Shown one piece after another: positions 24,341 to 33,344 of a stretch of DNA of 64,000 nt. The notes under the pieces were generated by a model that was given only the letters and a program-made list of their open reading frames with translations, was not told the origin of the DNA and made no database searches. This DNA comes from Deltaproteobacteria bacterium (lineage in GTDB: Bacteria; Myxococcota_C; UBA6777). Made by a program: the position numbers and the translations under genes. The DNA is taken from NCBI GenBank assembly GCA_006226375.1, contig SBHC01000070.1:1-64000 (forward strand), written 5' to 3'. Each line of letters opens with the position of its first letter. Position 1 is the stretch's first letter.

Positions 24341-25357
24341 TTACGGTACGAAGGTTCCAGAGCATGAGCGAAGTTGTTGCTGTAGCTTCTTTATGTCATC
24401 CGGCCATGGACTCTCAAACCACATCGGTTCTTGGGTGAAAGGGTGCCGGAATCCCAAGGTTCTGGCGTGGAGGGCCTGACGGTTGATGTCCGTTGATATT
24501 GACTGCATTCTCTCCGACTGCTCCTCTGTGATGGTCTCGTAGGAGAAGTGGTCGTGGTACCGAGAGTCTCCAACCAATGGGTGTCCAGCGTGGGAAAGGT
24601 GAACCCGAATTTGATGGGTCCTTCCTGTTTCAAGTTGGCAAGACACTTGGGTGGCGAGGCCCCATCGTTCGATGACTTCTACATGAGTTGTTGCCGGCTT
24701 CCCACCGTTCGCGAGGACAGCCCAACGCCTCTCTTTGTCAGGGGCCGGACCAATGTTGCCGGTAAGGGTGAGTTGGGAAGCGTTGAGGTTGCCCCAAACG
24801 AAGGCATCGTAGGTACGTTGTGTGGTTCGCTCGGCGAATTGTTGCATCAGAGGAAAGACCGCGGCTTTTTGTTTGGCGATGACCAGCAATCCGCTAGTTT
24901 GTGCATCCAGCCGATGGACAAGGTGTGGCTCATAAGGAGAGTCCGTTGAGCTTTCTTGAGCATGCTGAAGCAATCCATGATACAGCGTGCCTGAGCGGTG
25001 TTTGGAGGTGGGATGGCAGACCAGGCCAGCGGGTTTGTCGAGGACGGCGAGGGCTTCGTCTTCGTACACCATTTCTAGGGGGATCGACTCTGGTTGTGCC
25101 GGAGGGAGCCGAGGGTAGGGCAAGACCAGCGCGATACGATCCAACGGTTTGACCTTGTAGGCTGGCTTTGTTGACCTTCCGTTGGTCTGAATCGCACCTG
25201 TTTGGATGGCTTTTCGCGCGAAAGAGCGACTGATCCCTACCAACCATTGCGCCACAAATTGATCGAGGCGCATGGGTTTTTGTCGCTTGCTGATGACCAC
25301 CGAAAAATGTTCGTACTGTTCCTGGTAATCGGAAGACTGATGCTCTGAAGGATTCAT
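24341..25357 (-). CDS. RluA-family pseudouridine synthase
   Basis: The 338-residue protein has an N-terminal S4 RNA-binding domain (MRLDQFVAQWLVGISRSFAR, ~30-50). The RluA catalytic motif HRLDAQTSG is at about residues 148-156, with the conserved Asp that attacks the uridine. It also has the LETGRTHQIRVH block (~240-251), which completes the active site. It would isomerise uridine in rRNA or tRNA; the exact position is not readable. The longer-than-usual N-terminus (~25 residues) is not conserved. It precedes the M60-like gene by 49 nt in the same direction. Confidence 0.92.
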   Translation of the reverse strand: MNPSEHQSSDYQEQYEHFSVVISKRQKPMRLDQFVAQWLVGISRSFARKAIQTGAIQTNGRSTKPAYKVKPLDRIALVLPYPRLPPAQPESIPLEMVYEDEALAVLDKPAGLVCHPTSKHRSGTLYHGLLQHAQESSTDSPYEPHLVHRLDAQTSGLLVIAKQKAAVFPLMQQFAERTTQRTYDAFVWGNLNASQLTLTGNIGPAPDKERRWAVLANGGKPATTHVEVIERWGLATQVSCQLETGRTHQIRVHLSHAGHPLVGDSRYHDHFSYETITEEQSERMQSISTDINRQALHARTLGFRHPFTQEPMWFESPWPDDIKKLQQQLRSCSGTFVP

Positions 25358-25532
25358 GGCAACCTATGGTTTGTAGTAAGTAACTCATGGGACATTGAAA
25401 CTTACTCCGCTTCGTGTTGTCAAACCCAAAGTGATACCAGGCACAGGTTTCTCAAATCGCTCCAGGTGCCTTTTCGCTCTTTGCTTTCAACTGGACCTTG
25501 TTTGGGAGGTCTGTGGGTGGGAGGTTTCTACC

Positions 25533-25880
25533 ATGTTTCGTGTTTTTGTAAGTCTCTGCATTGCCTCGTTCACCTTGGGCGCGCTGTGTGCTGACAACAG
25601 CTACGCCAAGCCTCGTAGCACCAGGGCAAACAAAACTAGAAAACTCTCCAAGAAGAAGACCCAACCCACAACTTCAAAATCGCTCTCCCGTTGGAAAGCC
25701 TACAAAAAGAAGAAAAGGACGCTTAAGGTGACCGGTGCCATTGTGGTGAATGGTCGTCGTCAGGTCCCAAAGGTTGTTTATGTCCTTAATCGAACTGCAT
25801 TCCAAAGCAAAAACCGCAAAATCAAGCCCAAAAGTTTGGTCAGACGGGTGGTGAACTCTGTGAGTACTGCGCCCTTTTAA
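25533..25880 (+). CDS. Small basic secreted protein
   Basis: The 115-residue protein has a signal peptide (hydrophobic residues 3-18, ending SYA) and a very Lys/Arg-rich mature part (RANKTRKLSKKKTQ, WKAYKKKKRTLK). It ends with a short beta-like stretch, VTGAIVVNGRRQVPKVVYVL. GGGAGG lies about 10 nt before ATG 25533. An open frame upstream to 25395 lacks coding character. I do not recognise it. A charge-based interaction with nucleic acid or anionic surface polymer is possible (inference). Confidence 0.6.
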   Translation: MFRVFVSLCIASFTLGALCADNSYAKPRSTRANKTRKLSKKKTQPTTSKSLSRWKAYKKKKRTLKVTGAIVVNGRRQVPKVVYVLNRTAFQSKNRKIKPKSLVRRVVNSVSTAPF

Positions 25881-25915
25881 CGTGTTCCATTCTTGAGACA
25901 AATGTATGTGTTATT

Positions 25916-25932
25916 GTGACAATCTTTGTCAC
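25916..25932. promoter_or_regulatory. Palindrome GTGACAA-N3-TTGTCAC upstream of the pilin gene
   Basis: Exact 7-bp arms at 25916-25922 and 25926-25932 have a 3-nt spacer. A related dyad lies 18 bp downstream and a single GACAA half-site occurs at 25896-25900. The cluster is about 180 bp upstream of the pilin start and 36 bp past the preceding stop. Confidence 0.45.
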
Positions 25933-25949
25933 TGGTGTCTGTATATCTA

Positions 25950-25962
25950 GACAAAAATTGTC
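25950..25962. promoter_or_regulatory. Second GACAA-N3-TTGTC dyad upstream of the pilin gene
   Basis: GACAA (25950-25954), aaa and TTGTC (25958-25962) repeat the core and the 3-nt spacing of the first dyad, 34 bp centre to centre. This suggests cooperative binding of one regulator (inference). Confidence 0.45.
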
Positions 25963-26112
25963 ACTCGTCCTGTTTGAGGATGAAGTTGGATTCTTAGATC
26001 TATGATAATTTTAGGCTTGAGAGAATATTCCTCCATCTGGAATGGTTGTTGAGAGGGTAAATGCTGATACGTTAATTTTTTTTTCAGACATTACAGAAGA
26101 AGGGGGCCAACG

Positions 26113-26679
26113 ATGAAGTTGAAGAACGTCCGTCAAAAGGGTTTTACGCTGATTGAGCTGATGATTGTTGTGGCAATCATTGGTATCCTTGCAGCGGTTG
26201 CGATTCCAGCATTCTTAAAGTTCATTCGCAAGTCCAAAACGTCAGAGGCTGGCATTAGCGTGAAGGCGATTGTGGGTGGCGCGGTTACCTGGTTTGATTC
26301 GGTGCACACCAACGATCAGGGCGATCCTGTGGCCCGCCACTTTCCCAACACTCTTTCGCCCACAAACGTCGGAAATACAGGAGACGAACTTCCCGCCACC
26401 GCTCCTTGTCAGGGAGGACAACCCCTGTACGTGAAGAACTCGGCGCGATGGGAAAAAGAGCCTTGGAAGTCATTGTCGTTTGGCTTGAACAAAGCTCATT
26501 ACTTTCGGTATCAATATGAGCCCTCTGACGTCGGAACCAGCGGACGATTTACCGTTTGGGCCCGCGCCAATCTTGACTGTGACCAGACGTTGTCCACCTA
26601 TACCGTGCGCGCAACGGTCAACACTGCTACTGGTGAGGTCGAGCGAACCAACATGATTGTGACGGAGGCTTTGGAGTAG
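26113..26679 (+). CDS. pilA: Type IV pilin-like protein (PilA family)
   Basis: The 188-residue protein has a short basic leader [10 protein letters not shown] and then [24 protein letters not shown]. This is the class III signal: cleavage after G10, Phe+1 methylation and Glu+5. A C-terminal globular domain has a probable disulfide pair (C at about 96 and 157). It would be processed by a PilD-type prepilin peptidase and assembled in a type IV pilus or type II secretion pseudopilus. It stands alone, with no pilus assembly genes within the window. The two GACAA/TTGTC dyads upstream are likely control sites. AAGGGGG lies about 9 nt before the ATG. Confidence 0.88.
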   Translation: MKLKNVRQKGFTLIELMIVVAIIGILAAVAIPAFLKFIRKSKTSEAGISVKAIVGGAVTWFDSVHTNDQGDPVARHFPNTLSPTNVGNTGDELPATAPCQGGQPLYVKNSARWEKEPWKSLSFGLNKAHYFRYQYEPSDVGTSGRFTVWARANLDCDQTLSTYTVRATVNTATGEVERTNMIVTEALE

Positions 26680-26752
26680 AATTGGAGGAGGGAACAGGGT
26701 CAGAGGTTCTCTTCATGTTCTAGACTGTCGAATCTATCCAACACATCTTGCC

Positions 26753-29700
26753 TTATTCCGTTCCTTCATCCTCATCGTCTTCATCATCATCTTCAGGGTT
26801 TGCCTCGTTCTCATTGCTTTTTGCAGGCTTTGTCTTTGCTGGAGCTGCTCTCTTGGGCGTTGTCTTGCTTTTTCGAGGAGCGGGCTTGGTTTTGGCTTTC
26901 GCAATTTCTTGCAGCAACACTCGAACCGCACGCTTAAGTTGTGGGTCTGTTCCTGCGCTCTCGTCTTTGGGAAGCAGGGGAATGACGATGTGTGGCTGGG
27001 CAGGCCCATTTTCCATGTTGGTTTTGTTGGGAAGAGTCCACCAACCTCGCAACGGGATACGGAAGATAGAGCCATCCAGCAAGCGAACATTTCTTGTGGA
27101 AATCACTCCACCGTAGGTTGGCATCCCTACAATGATTCCGCGCTTAAGGTTTCGGAACGCGTGGGCAAAGATCTCAGCGTTGGAGATGCTACGTTCGTTG
27201 ATCAGCAGAACAATCGGTTTGTGCCAGCTGTAGAAGGGACGACGGAACACAGGATACCCTCTTCGGGAGCCACGGAATTGTGTGTAGGCGTGTGGCTTCG
27301 GGAAGAACATGGCCAAGAGCAGGTCAGCGGTCCACCCACCTCCGTTGTTGCGCAGGTCAAGGACGAGTCCTTCCTTGCCAAAAGCATGTGCAAACAAGTC
27401 GCGCTCAAAATGATCCAGGCTTTGGATGCCCATGGAGCGGATGTGGGCATAACCCATCAACTTTCCGCCCCATCGATGAACGCGTTTGCGGGCTTGTTTG
27501 ACCCATTCTTTGTAACGCTGGTAACGAGCAGCTCGTTGTCCCATCGGGCGAAGACGCATGTAGGTCGTCTTCCCAGACTTGCGCTGTACCTTCAGCAGTA
27601 CATGGCGATGAAGGGTGTGGTTCAGGTGTTTGTGGATGTTGACTTGGGAAGAGAGTGCGTGTCCATCAATCGAAAGGACAACATCTCCTGGGGCTAGTCG
27701 GCTGCGTTTCCGCGATGCCGGGCTCTCCGAACGAACACTTGCGATCTTCAGTCCCTTTCCTGTGTAGGACAGATCAAAGCGGACGCCCATGTCACCGGTC
27801 TGCATTGGCCTACCTTTCCAAGGACCATAGAGCCCCAGGTGGCTGGCGTTTAACTCCCCAAGCATCATGTTTACGATGTCGTTGTAATCGCGCTGAGTGT
27901 AAGCGTGTTGAAGTAGGCCTTTGTAATCCTTCCTCATCTGAGCCCAATCGACGCCGTGGAACTTCGGGTCGTAGAACCATTGCTCCAGCCAGCCCCAAGC
28001 TTCCGCAAACTTTTGGTAGCCTGCGATCCAGCGGTCAATGGAGACCTCCGCTCGGAAAGACAGCGGACGAGGACGTCGTTTGCCCTTGCCAACCAGCGCA
28101 AAGAGTGAGCCTCCACGGGCGAGGTAGAAGATCTTCCCTTTGCTTGTGATGGTGCTTTGGGACACTTTCCCACGAGCGACTTTCTTCATCTTTTTGCTCA
28201 CGAGTCCAATCTGATACAGACCACTTTCGCCACGTCCGCGAGCTTCCACCAAGAAGTGGCAACCTGTGGGTGAAATCGAAAGGCTCGAAGGCCCACGCGT
28301 TCCAGGAAGGTTCGGGATGAACCGAAGCCGGAAAGGAAGCTTGGCGATGTCCACTCGCATTCGCCAGGACTTGCGTCGTTTGCCCGCTTGGGTCTTGCGC
28401 TTGGCTTGTCGTGCTTTTCGACTGGTTGGGCGCGATGCAGGCTTCTGCTTGCGGGCTTGTTTGCGAAGCTTGTAGGCTTTGCGGGCGTTTGCGCGCTCTT
28501 TGGCGAGTGCTTTCTTCTTTCGTTCCAGTCGTCGCTTCCACTGCTTCGCCCAACGTGTGCAAGAGCGCTTGAGCTGGACAGCGCTCTTCTCGTTGTCGGA
28601 TTTGCGAAGGAAAGCATAGCGAATGCCATTGATGTTGTTCACTCCACGAGACAGGAAAGCGAGGACTCGACCGTTGGCGGACCAAACAGGGTTGAAGTCG
28701 GAGTCAGGAAAGCGGCTGACGTTGAACGATTTGCCTTTGCCGTGAGCCTGAACAAGGAAGACATCCGAGTTGGATTCCCGGTCGGTTCGTGTGTACACAA
28801 ACCATCGACCATCCGGTGACCAGCGAAACTTGGAGATGTTCCAGCTATCGACCACCAGGCGTTCTTTTCCATCTTTGAGACGTCGGACGATCAGTTGGCC
28901 TCGTCCACGGAGAAACGCCAACTCTTTGCCGTTGGGTGACCAGGCTGGAGAGTGCTCCGGTTGGCTCTGGTTGGGCTTGGTGATTCTTGTGACCTTGGGT
29001 TTCCATGTGCTGGAGAGGGGAAGGTCCACTCCACGCTTTTTGCCAGCATGGACGATGTAGATCGAGTCTCGTTGGTCACCACGGTCCGATACAAAAACGA
29101 GGTGCTTGCCGTTGGGTGACCATCCAATCTGCTTCTCGCGCCAGTGGGTGGAAGCGATACGACGTGCCCATTTGTTCGGATCTTTGAGGCGTTTGATAAA
29201 CAAGTCGCCATGCACAACCAAAGCCACCTCTTTGTGGACAGGTGACACTGCGTACTCGGAAACACCTTTGGTCTTCACCACGCGCTTGGCCCAACTTTGT
29301 TTGGTGTCAGCGCTGGCCCGGATGTTCATCTCTTTGATCAGGCCGGTTTCCAGATTCAGTTCATACATGCGGTCCCAGCGCGTGAAGACGGCCTGGGTGC
29401 GATTGCGAGACGCTCGAACAAACCGGACGCCTTTGCCCTTGTAGTGGGTAAAGGGCGTCATCTGGCCTGTTTTGATATGGAGCTTCCACACATTAAAGGT
29501 CTTGGTGCGCTCCGAACGAAAGATGATTTCATTGTTGGAGATCCAGGACGGATAGTCGGCTGTGTATCCCGAAGGAGTGAGCCGTTTGTACGTTTTGTTC
29601 TGAACATCGTACAACCAGATGGAGCGGTGAAAGGGCATCTTCCAGCGTTTGCGCCACCATCGTCGTGACCCTCGAACCAGGATGATGTGACGTCCGTCCG

Positions 29701-30217
29701 GTGAAAGCGAGGCATCCGCAGCGTGGACGTTGAGGTAGGGAACAGGCATCCCACCGCTGAGGGAGGTTTTGTACAGCAAGGTGTTGCGAGTCACGCCGGC
29801 GTAGCGGGAAGAGTGAAACACAAGGTTCTTGTTGTCGGGCAACCAGAACATCGGCTGGTCGTGGCTCGAAAGGTGTGTGAGTTGGGTTGCGGCTCCCCCT
29901 GTTGCGCTCATCACAAACAGGTCTGAGTTGCCTCCTCGATCCGAGACAAAGGCGATTCGATCGCCCTTCGGTGACCAAATGGGGTAGCTTTCGTAGCCTT
30001 TGTGAACGGTGAGGCGACGGGCAACGCCACCTTCTTCGGAGGTTGCTTCCTTCGCGTCGACGACCCAGAGGTCTCCTCTCCATCCGAAGACGAGCTCCTC
30101 CCCATCAGGGGACAACGCAGGTGTCCTTGCAAAACGAACGGGAACGTTCGCAGCAGCAGGGGCCCAAAAGCCCAAAGTACCCAGAAACAAGAACAACCAT
30201 TGTAGCAGCGTTCGCAT
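26753..30217 (-). CDS. Tricorn-like S41 protease with beta-propeller and PDZ
   Basis: The 1154-residue protein has a signal peptide (~1-23), then about a dozen PD40/WD40-like blades (LSPDGEELVF, WSPKGDRIAFVSDRGGNSDLF and similar) over residues ~30-560. A Lys/Arg-rich insertion (~585-650) follows, then a second propeller part, a PDZ domain (~805-890) and the S41 core with DLRNNGGG and NERSISNAEIF (~1004-1014), whose Ser is the predicted nucleophile. The C-terminal tail is Lys/Pro-rich and ends in an Asp/Glu run. The architecture matches tricorn protease, but the signal peptide predicts export and the basic insertion is unusual. GGAGG lies 10 nt before the ATG. Confidence 0.88.
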   Translation of the reverse strand: MRTLLQWLFLFLGTLGFWAPAAANVPVRFARTPALSPDGEELVFGWRGDLWVVDAKEATSEEGGVARRLTVHKGYESYPIWSPKGDRIAFVSDRGGNSDLFVMSATGGAATQLTHLSSHDQPMFWLPDNKNLVFHSSRYAGVTRNTLLYKTSLSGGMPVPYLNVHAADASLSPDGRHIILVRGSRRWWRKRWKMPFHRSIWLYDVQNKTYKRLTPSGYTADYPSWISNNEIIFRSERTKTFNVWKLHIKTGQMTPFTHYKGKGVRFVRASRNRTQAVFTRWDRMYELNLETGLIKEMNIRASADTKQSWAKRVVKTKGVSEYAVSPVHKEVALVVHGDLFIKRLKDPNKWARRIASTHWREKQIGWSPNGKHLVFVSDRGDQRDSIYIVHAGKKRGVDLPLSSTWKPKVTRITKPNQSQPEHSPAWSPNGKELAFLRGRGQLIVRRLKDGKERLVVDSWNISKFRWSPDGRWFVYTRTDRESNSDVFLVQAHGKGKSFNVSRFPDSDFNPVWSANGRVLAFLSRGVNNINGIRYAFLRKSDNEKSAVQLKRSCTRWAKQWKRRLERKKKALAKERANARKAYKLRKQARKQKPASRPTSRKARQAKRKTQAGKRRKSWRMRVDIAKLPFRLRFIPNLPGTRGPSSLSISPTGCHFLVEARGRGESGLYQIGLVSKKMKKVARGKVSQSTITSKGKIFYLARGGSLFALVGKGKRRPRPLSFRAEVSIDRWIAGYQKFAEAWGWLEQWFYDPKFHGVDWAQMRKDYKGLLQHAYTQRDYNDIVNMMLGELNASHLGLYGPWKGRPMQTGDMGVRFDLSYTGKGLKIASVRSESPASRKRSRLAPGDVVLSIDGHALSSQVNIHKHLNHTLHRHVLLKVQRKSGKTTYMRLRPMGQRAARYQRYKEWVKQARKRVHRWGGKLMGYAHIRSMGIQSLDHFERDLFAHAFGKEGLVLDLRNNGGGWTADLLLAMFFPKPHAYTQFRGSRRGYPVFRRPFYSWHKPIVLLINERSISNAEIFAHAFRNLKRGIIVGMPTYGGVISTRNVRLLDGSIFRIPLRGWWTLPNKTNMENGPAQPHIVIPLLPKDESAGTDPQLKRAVRVLLQEIAKAKTKPAPRKSKTTPKRAAPAKTKPAKSNENEANPEDDDEDDEDEGTE

Positions 30218-30433
30218 TGGGATCGTATCCTCCAGTAGTGCTTGTACTCTTTGGCTGGACTATAACCGTTTGGGATTTCCCTTGTCCAGACCAAAGCGGA
30301 GCCGTCGCTTGCAAGGTTTCCATGGCTAGTCACGTCGTGTGATTCTGTATTGTAGAGAGATTCGACAGGAAGAAAAGCAGTTTCTCTGCAAACTGTTCGA
30401 AACAACTTGTCCGGTGAAGCAAAGGTATCCGGA

Positions 30434-33253
30434 CTACGGCGCGTTGCGACGTGTTCGTCTGTAGCGAAAACCAACCGCCAAGGCGAAGAACCATAGCAGA
30501 AAGAGGGAGGAGTGCCCCGTAGACTGGCAGTTGCAGCCTACATGGCTAGGTGGTGCATCTGGAGAGAGGGCTGGCTCACCGGAAGAGCCATCGGGTTGGC
30601 TGTTTTGTTCGTTTGTGGAGGTCGGCTCCGGTCCTGGCTCGGGTCCCGGCGCCGGCAGACAGACGGTCTCTTTGCAAACAAAGGAGGCTCCACAATCCGA
30701 GTGGCCTTGGCAAGCTTTGACCTCGATGAGGAGCAGGGTGTCTTGGTAGGCTCCTTGTTCATCGAGGACCCTTACCTTGATGGAATGGTTGCCTGCTTCT
30801 TTGAATGGGAAGGCCAGCGACGTTTGACTTCCTTGTTGTTCCCAGCTTCCGTTGTAGCCCAGGTCCCACCAGAGCCGCAGCGCTCCTTGTTGGGTTTCGT
30901 TGTCCGAAGCCTCCACCGCAATCTCTTTGGGGAGTTTCCCCAGCCAGAACGTGGTTGGCCCTTTGTACACAAGAGTTGGAGGTGTATTGCTGGGTGGCTC
31001 TTTGCCAAACAACGTACGGTAGATCCGTAACTTTCCATATCCCCAGCTTTCGTTGGGAACCTGGCCCACCTGTGTATCTGCGAGTGAGCCTTTCTTGAGG
31101 GCGTCTTTGACTTCGGTGTGGCCCCATTGTGGGTTCTTTTCTAACATTAAGGCGGCAGCTGCTGCGACATGAGGGCTGGCTCCGCTTGTTCCTCCATACA
31201 CCAGGTATTGTCCGTAACCTATCGGAAGTTCAGGGTAGTCGGTGAGCGGCGAGACTGCGGCCAAGGGGTTGTCAGGTGCAGCCAGCCACAAAAGAGGTTG
31301 ACCGTCGATGCGAGGGCCCGCCCCAGAATAGGCGCGAATCTCGCCAGCCTTTTCTGGGGTGTAGGAGTAGGGCTCTCCCGGGCGGCCAGTGTAAGCGCCG
31401 ATACCAATGGCGTTGTCTGCGGTGCTGGGCCAGCATCCTGTGGATTGGTCTGAGACACCTACCGAAAAACGAACGCCTTGGTTCCAACTGGAGCGGTCAT
31501 CTGTCACGAACATGTGGAACTTCACCTTGGCGGTCGCGTCCCCTTGGATCACAAGCTTCCATTCCCCTTGTTGGAGCTTGGTATAGAGTTGGGTCTGCTG
31601 ATTAAAGCCTATCACCGTGACTTGCATTTTGTGCGTGCCGTTGGTGGAGGACGCCAGCGAGCTGTACATTACGGTGTTTGTGGCTACCACTTTGCCCTTC
31701 AGGTTGTTGGGATCGACTGCAACGCTTGTTTGATCGGGCATGACCAGCGAAAAGGTGGGCTTGGGTGCAGGTTCACCTCTCCACAACAAAGTTAAACCGA
31801 CATACTGGAACGGAGGATACCCAGGTGGATAGAAGCTGGGCCACGACACCTGTATCGGTACGGTTGAGCTTTTGTTGGCCTCGACTTCAACGATCGCGTG
31901 CTTGTTTTGCCCCCCGAGGTTGCCTACCGGGGTGATCTGGACGATGCCTTGCTTGGCTGCGTCGGAAACGCCTTTTTCTTGGTTGGAAGTTCCGTCCAAA
32001 AACTCGTCAATCCATTGGCTGTATTCATGAAGGATGATTTGGGCTTTGTTCTTCACTAGCCAGGCCAAGGCAGTGTCCACTACGGACGTGGTTTGGCCGC
32101 TAGAGTCCACGCTCCGTGAGACTCCGATCAGAAGCTCGGCTCCTGGTGCGAGCCCAACTTGGTTCTGGTAACCAAGCTGTCCGCCCACCATGACGGAGGA
32201 GCTCAACGTCCCATGGCCTGACCCTCCAATCTTCGGAGACACCGGGACTTCGATGAGGTTGTTCCCACGCTCATACGTTTTGCTTCGGTACAACACAGCC
32301 TTGATCTTGGAGGTCTTCAGGCTGATAACCTTTTCTCCAGGGTCAAGCTTTCCGTTGCGGTTGACATCATCCACCACAAACAGAGGCTCTCCGTAGGTAG
32401 GGTCACTCTCCTTAAACCCACTTGAAGGGCCAAAGTCGCGCTTTTGGTTGTCGTTCCTGTCGAGGTACAGCCAATCCTGCCCAATGCGACAGGTTCCTTG
32501 GGGGTCAGGATGAATCGGTTGGTAGTAGGCCGAGTAGTATCGGGCATGGTGGCAGCGTAGCACTTCATCGGGATCGAGCTTGCCGTTTTGGTTCCAGTCC
32601 ACTCCGTCCACACCCAGAGTAAATACGTTGTCTTTGTTGGCATCGAACCAAGCAAACCACGGACCATCCGCGCGAAAGAAAGCCGGGTGATGGACATCAA
32701 TGCCTGAGTCGATCAAGCCGATGACTACGCCTTTTCCTGTGAGTCCTTTGTGGCTGATGGCCGGCTGGTGCAAGACCGTTGCTTCGGTCTCTTTGGCAGT
32801 GACCTCAAGCGGTTGAAGCATTCGGCGGAAGGGGTTGTGGCGGGTGTCAACCTGGACGACTGATGGATGCTGGTCCAGCCAGGAGAGGGCAGACGCTTGT
32901 GTGATCGTTACAGGGTAAAGGTTTCCAAGCGAAAGCACCTTGCCTTTGAATCTCTGAAAGGTGATGCCCTTTTGGGCGAACTCTTGGAGTTCAGAGTCTG
33001 AGAGAGGGCGCTGGGTTTGGAGGGATGCGCGGACTTCAACGGGGGCTGAGAGCTTGAGGTTGTGCAAATGCCAGGTTTGCATGCTCCAACTCATGCCCAG
33101 GTTTGGTTGAACCCGCTTCCACTTCAGGTTGTCCCAGTGTCGCTGCAACTTGTAAGTCGGCTTTAAGGGAAGAGGAGCTGCCTTGGCGTAGGTGGTGTGT
33201 CCGAGGAGCCCCCATAGGAGACTGGCCAAAAGGAAACGCATCCTGAACACCAT
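30434..33253 (-). CDS. Subtilisin-like (S8) serine protease with Ca-loop insertions and MYXO-CTERM-like tail
   Basis: The 939-residue secreted protease starts at ATG 33253 (AGGAG upstream), with a signal peptide ending about residue 28. ATG 33241 is possible. The S8 triad is visible: Asp in LIDSGIDVHHP (~183), His in SGHGTLSSS (~347) and Ser in GTSGASPHVAAAAA (~689). The insertion between Asp and His carries EF-hand/dockerin-like loops: DANKDN, DWNQNGKLDPDE, DRNDNQKRD and DVNRNGKLDPGE. A C-terminal Ig-like region, a Cys cluster (ACQGHSDCGASFVCKE), a GPEPGPEP stalk and GCNCQS plus hydrophobic segment plus RYRRTRRN complete it. The tail suggests MYXO-CTERM-type surface handling. Confidence 0.9.
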   Translation of the reverse strand: MVFRMRFLLASLLWGLLGHTTYAKAAPLPLKPTYKLQRHWDNLKWKRVQPNLGMSWSMQTWHLHNLKLSAPVEVRASLQTQRPLSDSELQEFAQKGITFQRFKGKVLSLGNLYPVTITQASALSWLDQHPSVVQVDTRHNPFRRMLQPLEVTAKETEATVLHQPAISHKGLTGKGVVIGLIDSGIDVHHPAFFRADGPWFAWFDANKDNVFTLGVDGVDWNQNGKLDPDEVLRCHHARYYSAYYQPIHPDPQGTCRIGQDWLYLDRNDNQKRDFGPSSGFKESDPTYGEPLFVVDDVNRNGKLDPGEKVISLKTSKIKAVLYRSKTYERGNNLIEVPVSPKIGGSGHGTLSSSVMVGGQLGYQNQVGLAPGAELLIGVSRSVDSSGQTTSVVDTALAWLVKNKAQIILHEYSQWIDEFLDGTSNQEKGVSDAAKQGIVQITPVGNLGGQNKHAIVEVEANKSSTVPIQVSWPSFYPPGYPPFQYVGLTLLWRGEPAPKPTFSLVMPDQTSVAVDPNNLKGKVVATNTVMYSSLASSTNGTHKMQVTVIGFNQQTQLYTKLQQGEWKLVIQGDATAKVKFHMFVTDDRSSWNQGVRFSVGVSDQSTGCWPSTADNAIGIGAYTGRPGEPYSYTPEKAGEIRAYSGAGPRIDGQPLLWLAAPDNPLAAVSPLTDYPELPIGYGQYLVYGGTSGASPHVAAAAALMLEKNPQWGHTEVKDALKKGSLADTQVGQVPNESWGYGKLRIYRTLFGKEPPSNTPPTLVYKGPTTFWLGKLPKEIAVEASDNETQQGALRLWWDLGYNGSWEQQGSQTSLAFPFKEAGNHSIKVRVLDEQGAYQDTLLLIEVKACQGHSDCGASFVCKETVCLPAPGPEPGPEPTSTNEQNSQPDGSSGEPALSPDAPPSHVGCNCQSTGHSSLFLLWFFALAVGFRYRRTRRNAP

Positions 33254-33344
33254 TCTTCTGAATCTCCTACAGGATAGAGTGCAATTCAAATGTAGAGCAA
33301 TCATGTGTTGGGACCCTTCGTTGGGGTCATCGCTAGGAACAGAC

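Noticed and set aside
26030-26060. Sigma-54 promoter before pilA
   Set aside because: The best match (TGGAATGGTTGTTGA) lacks the -12 GC and most of the -24 consensus.
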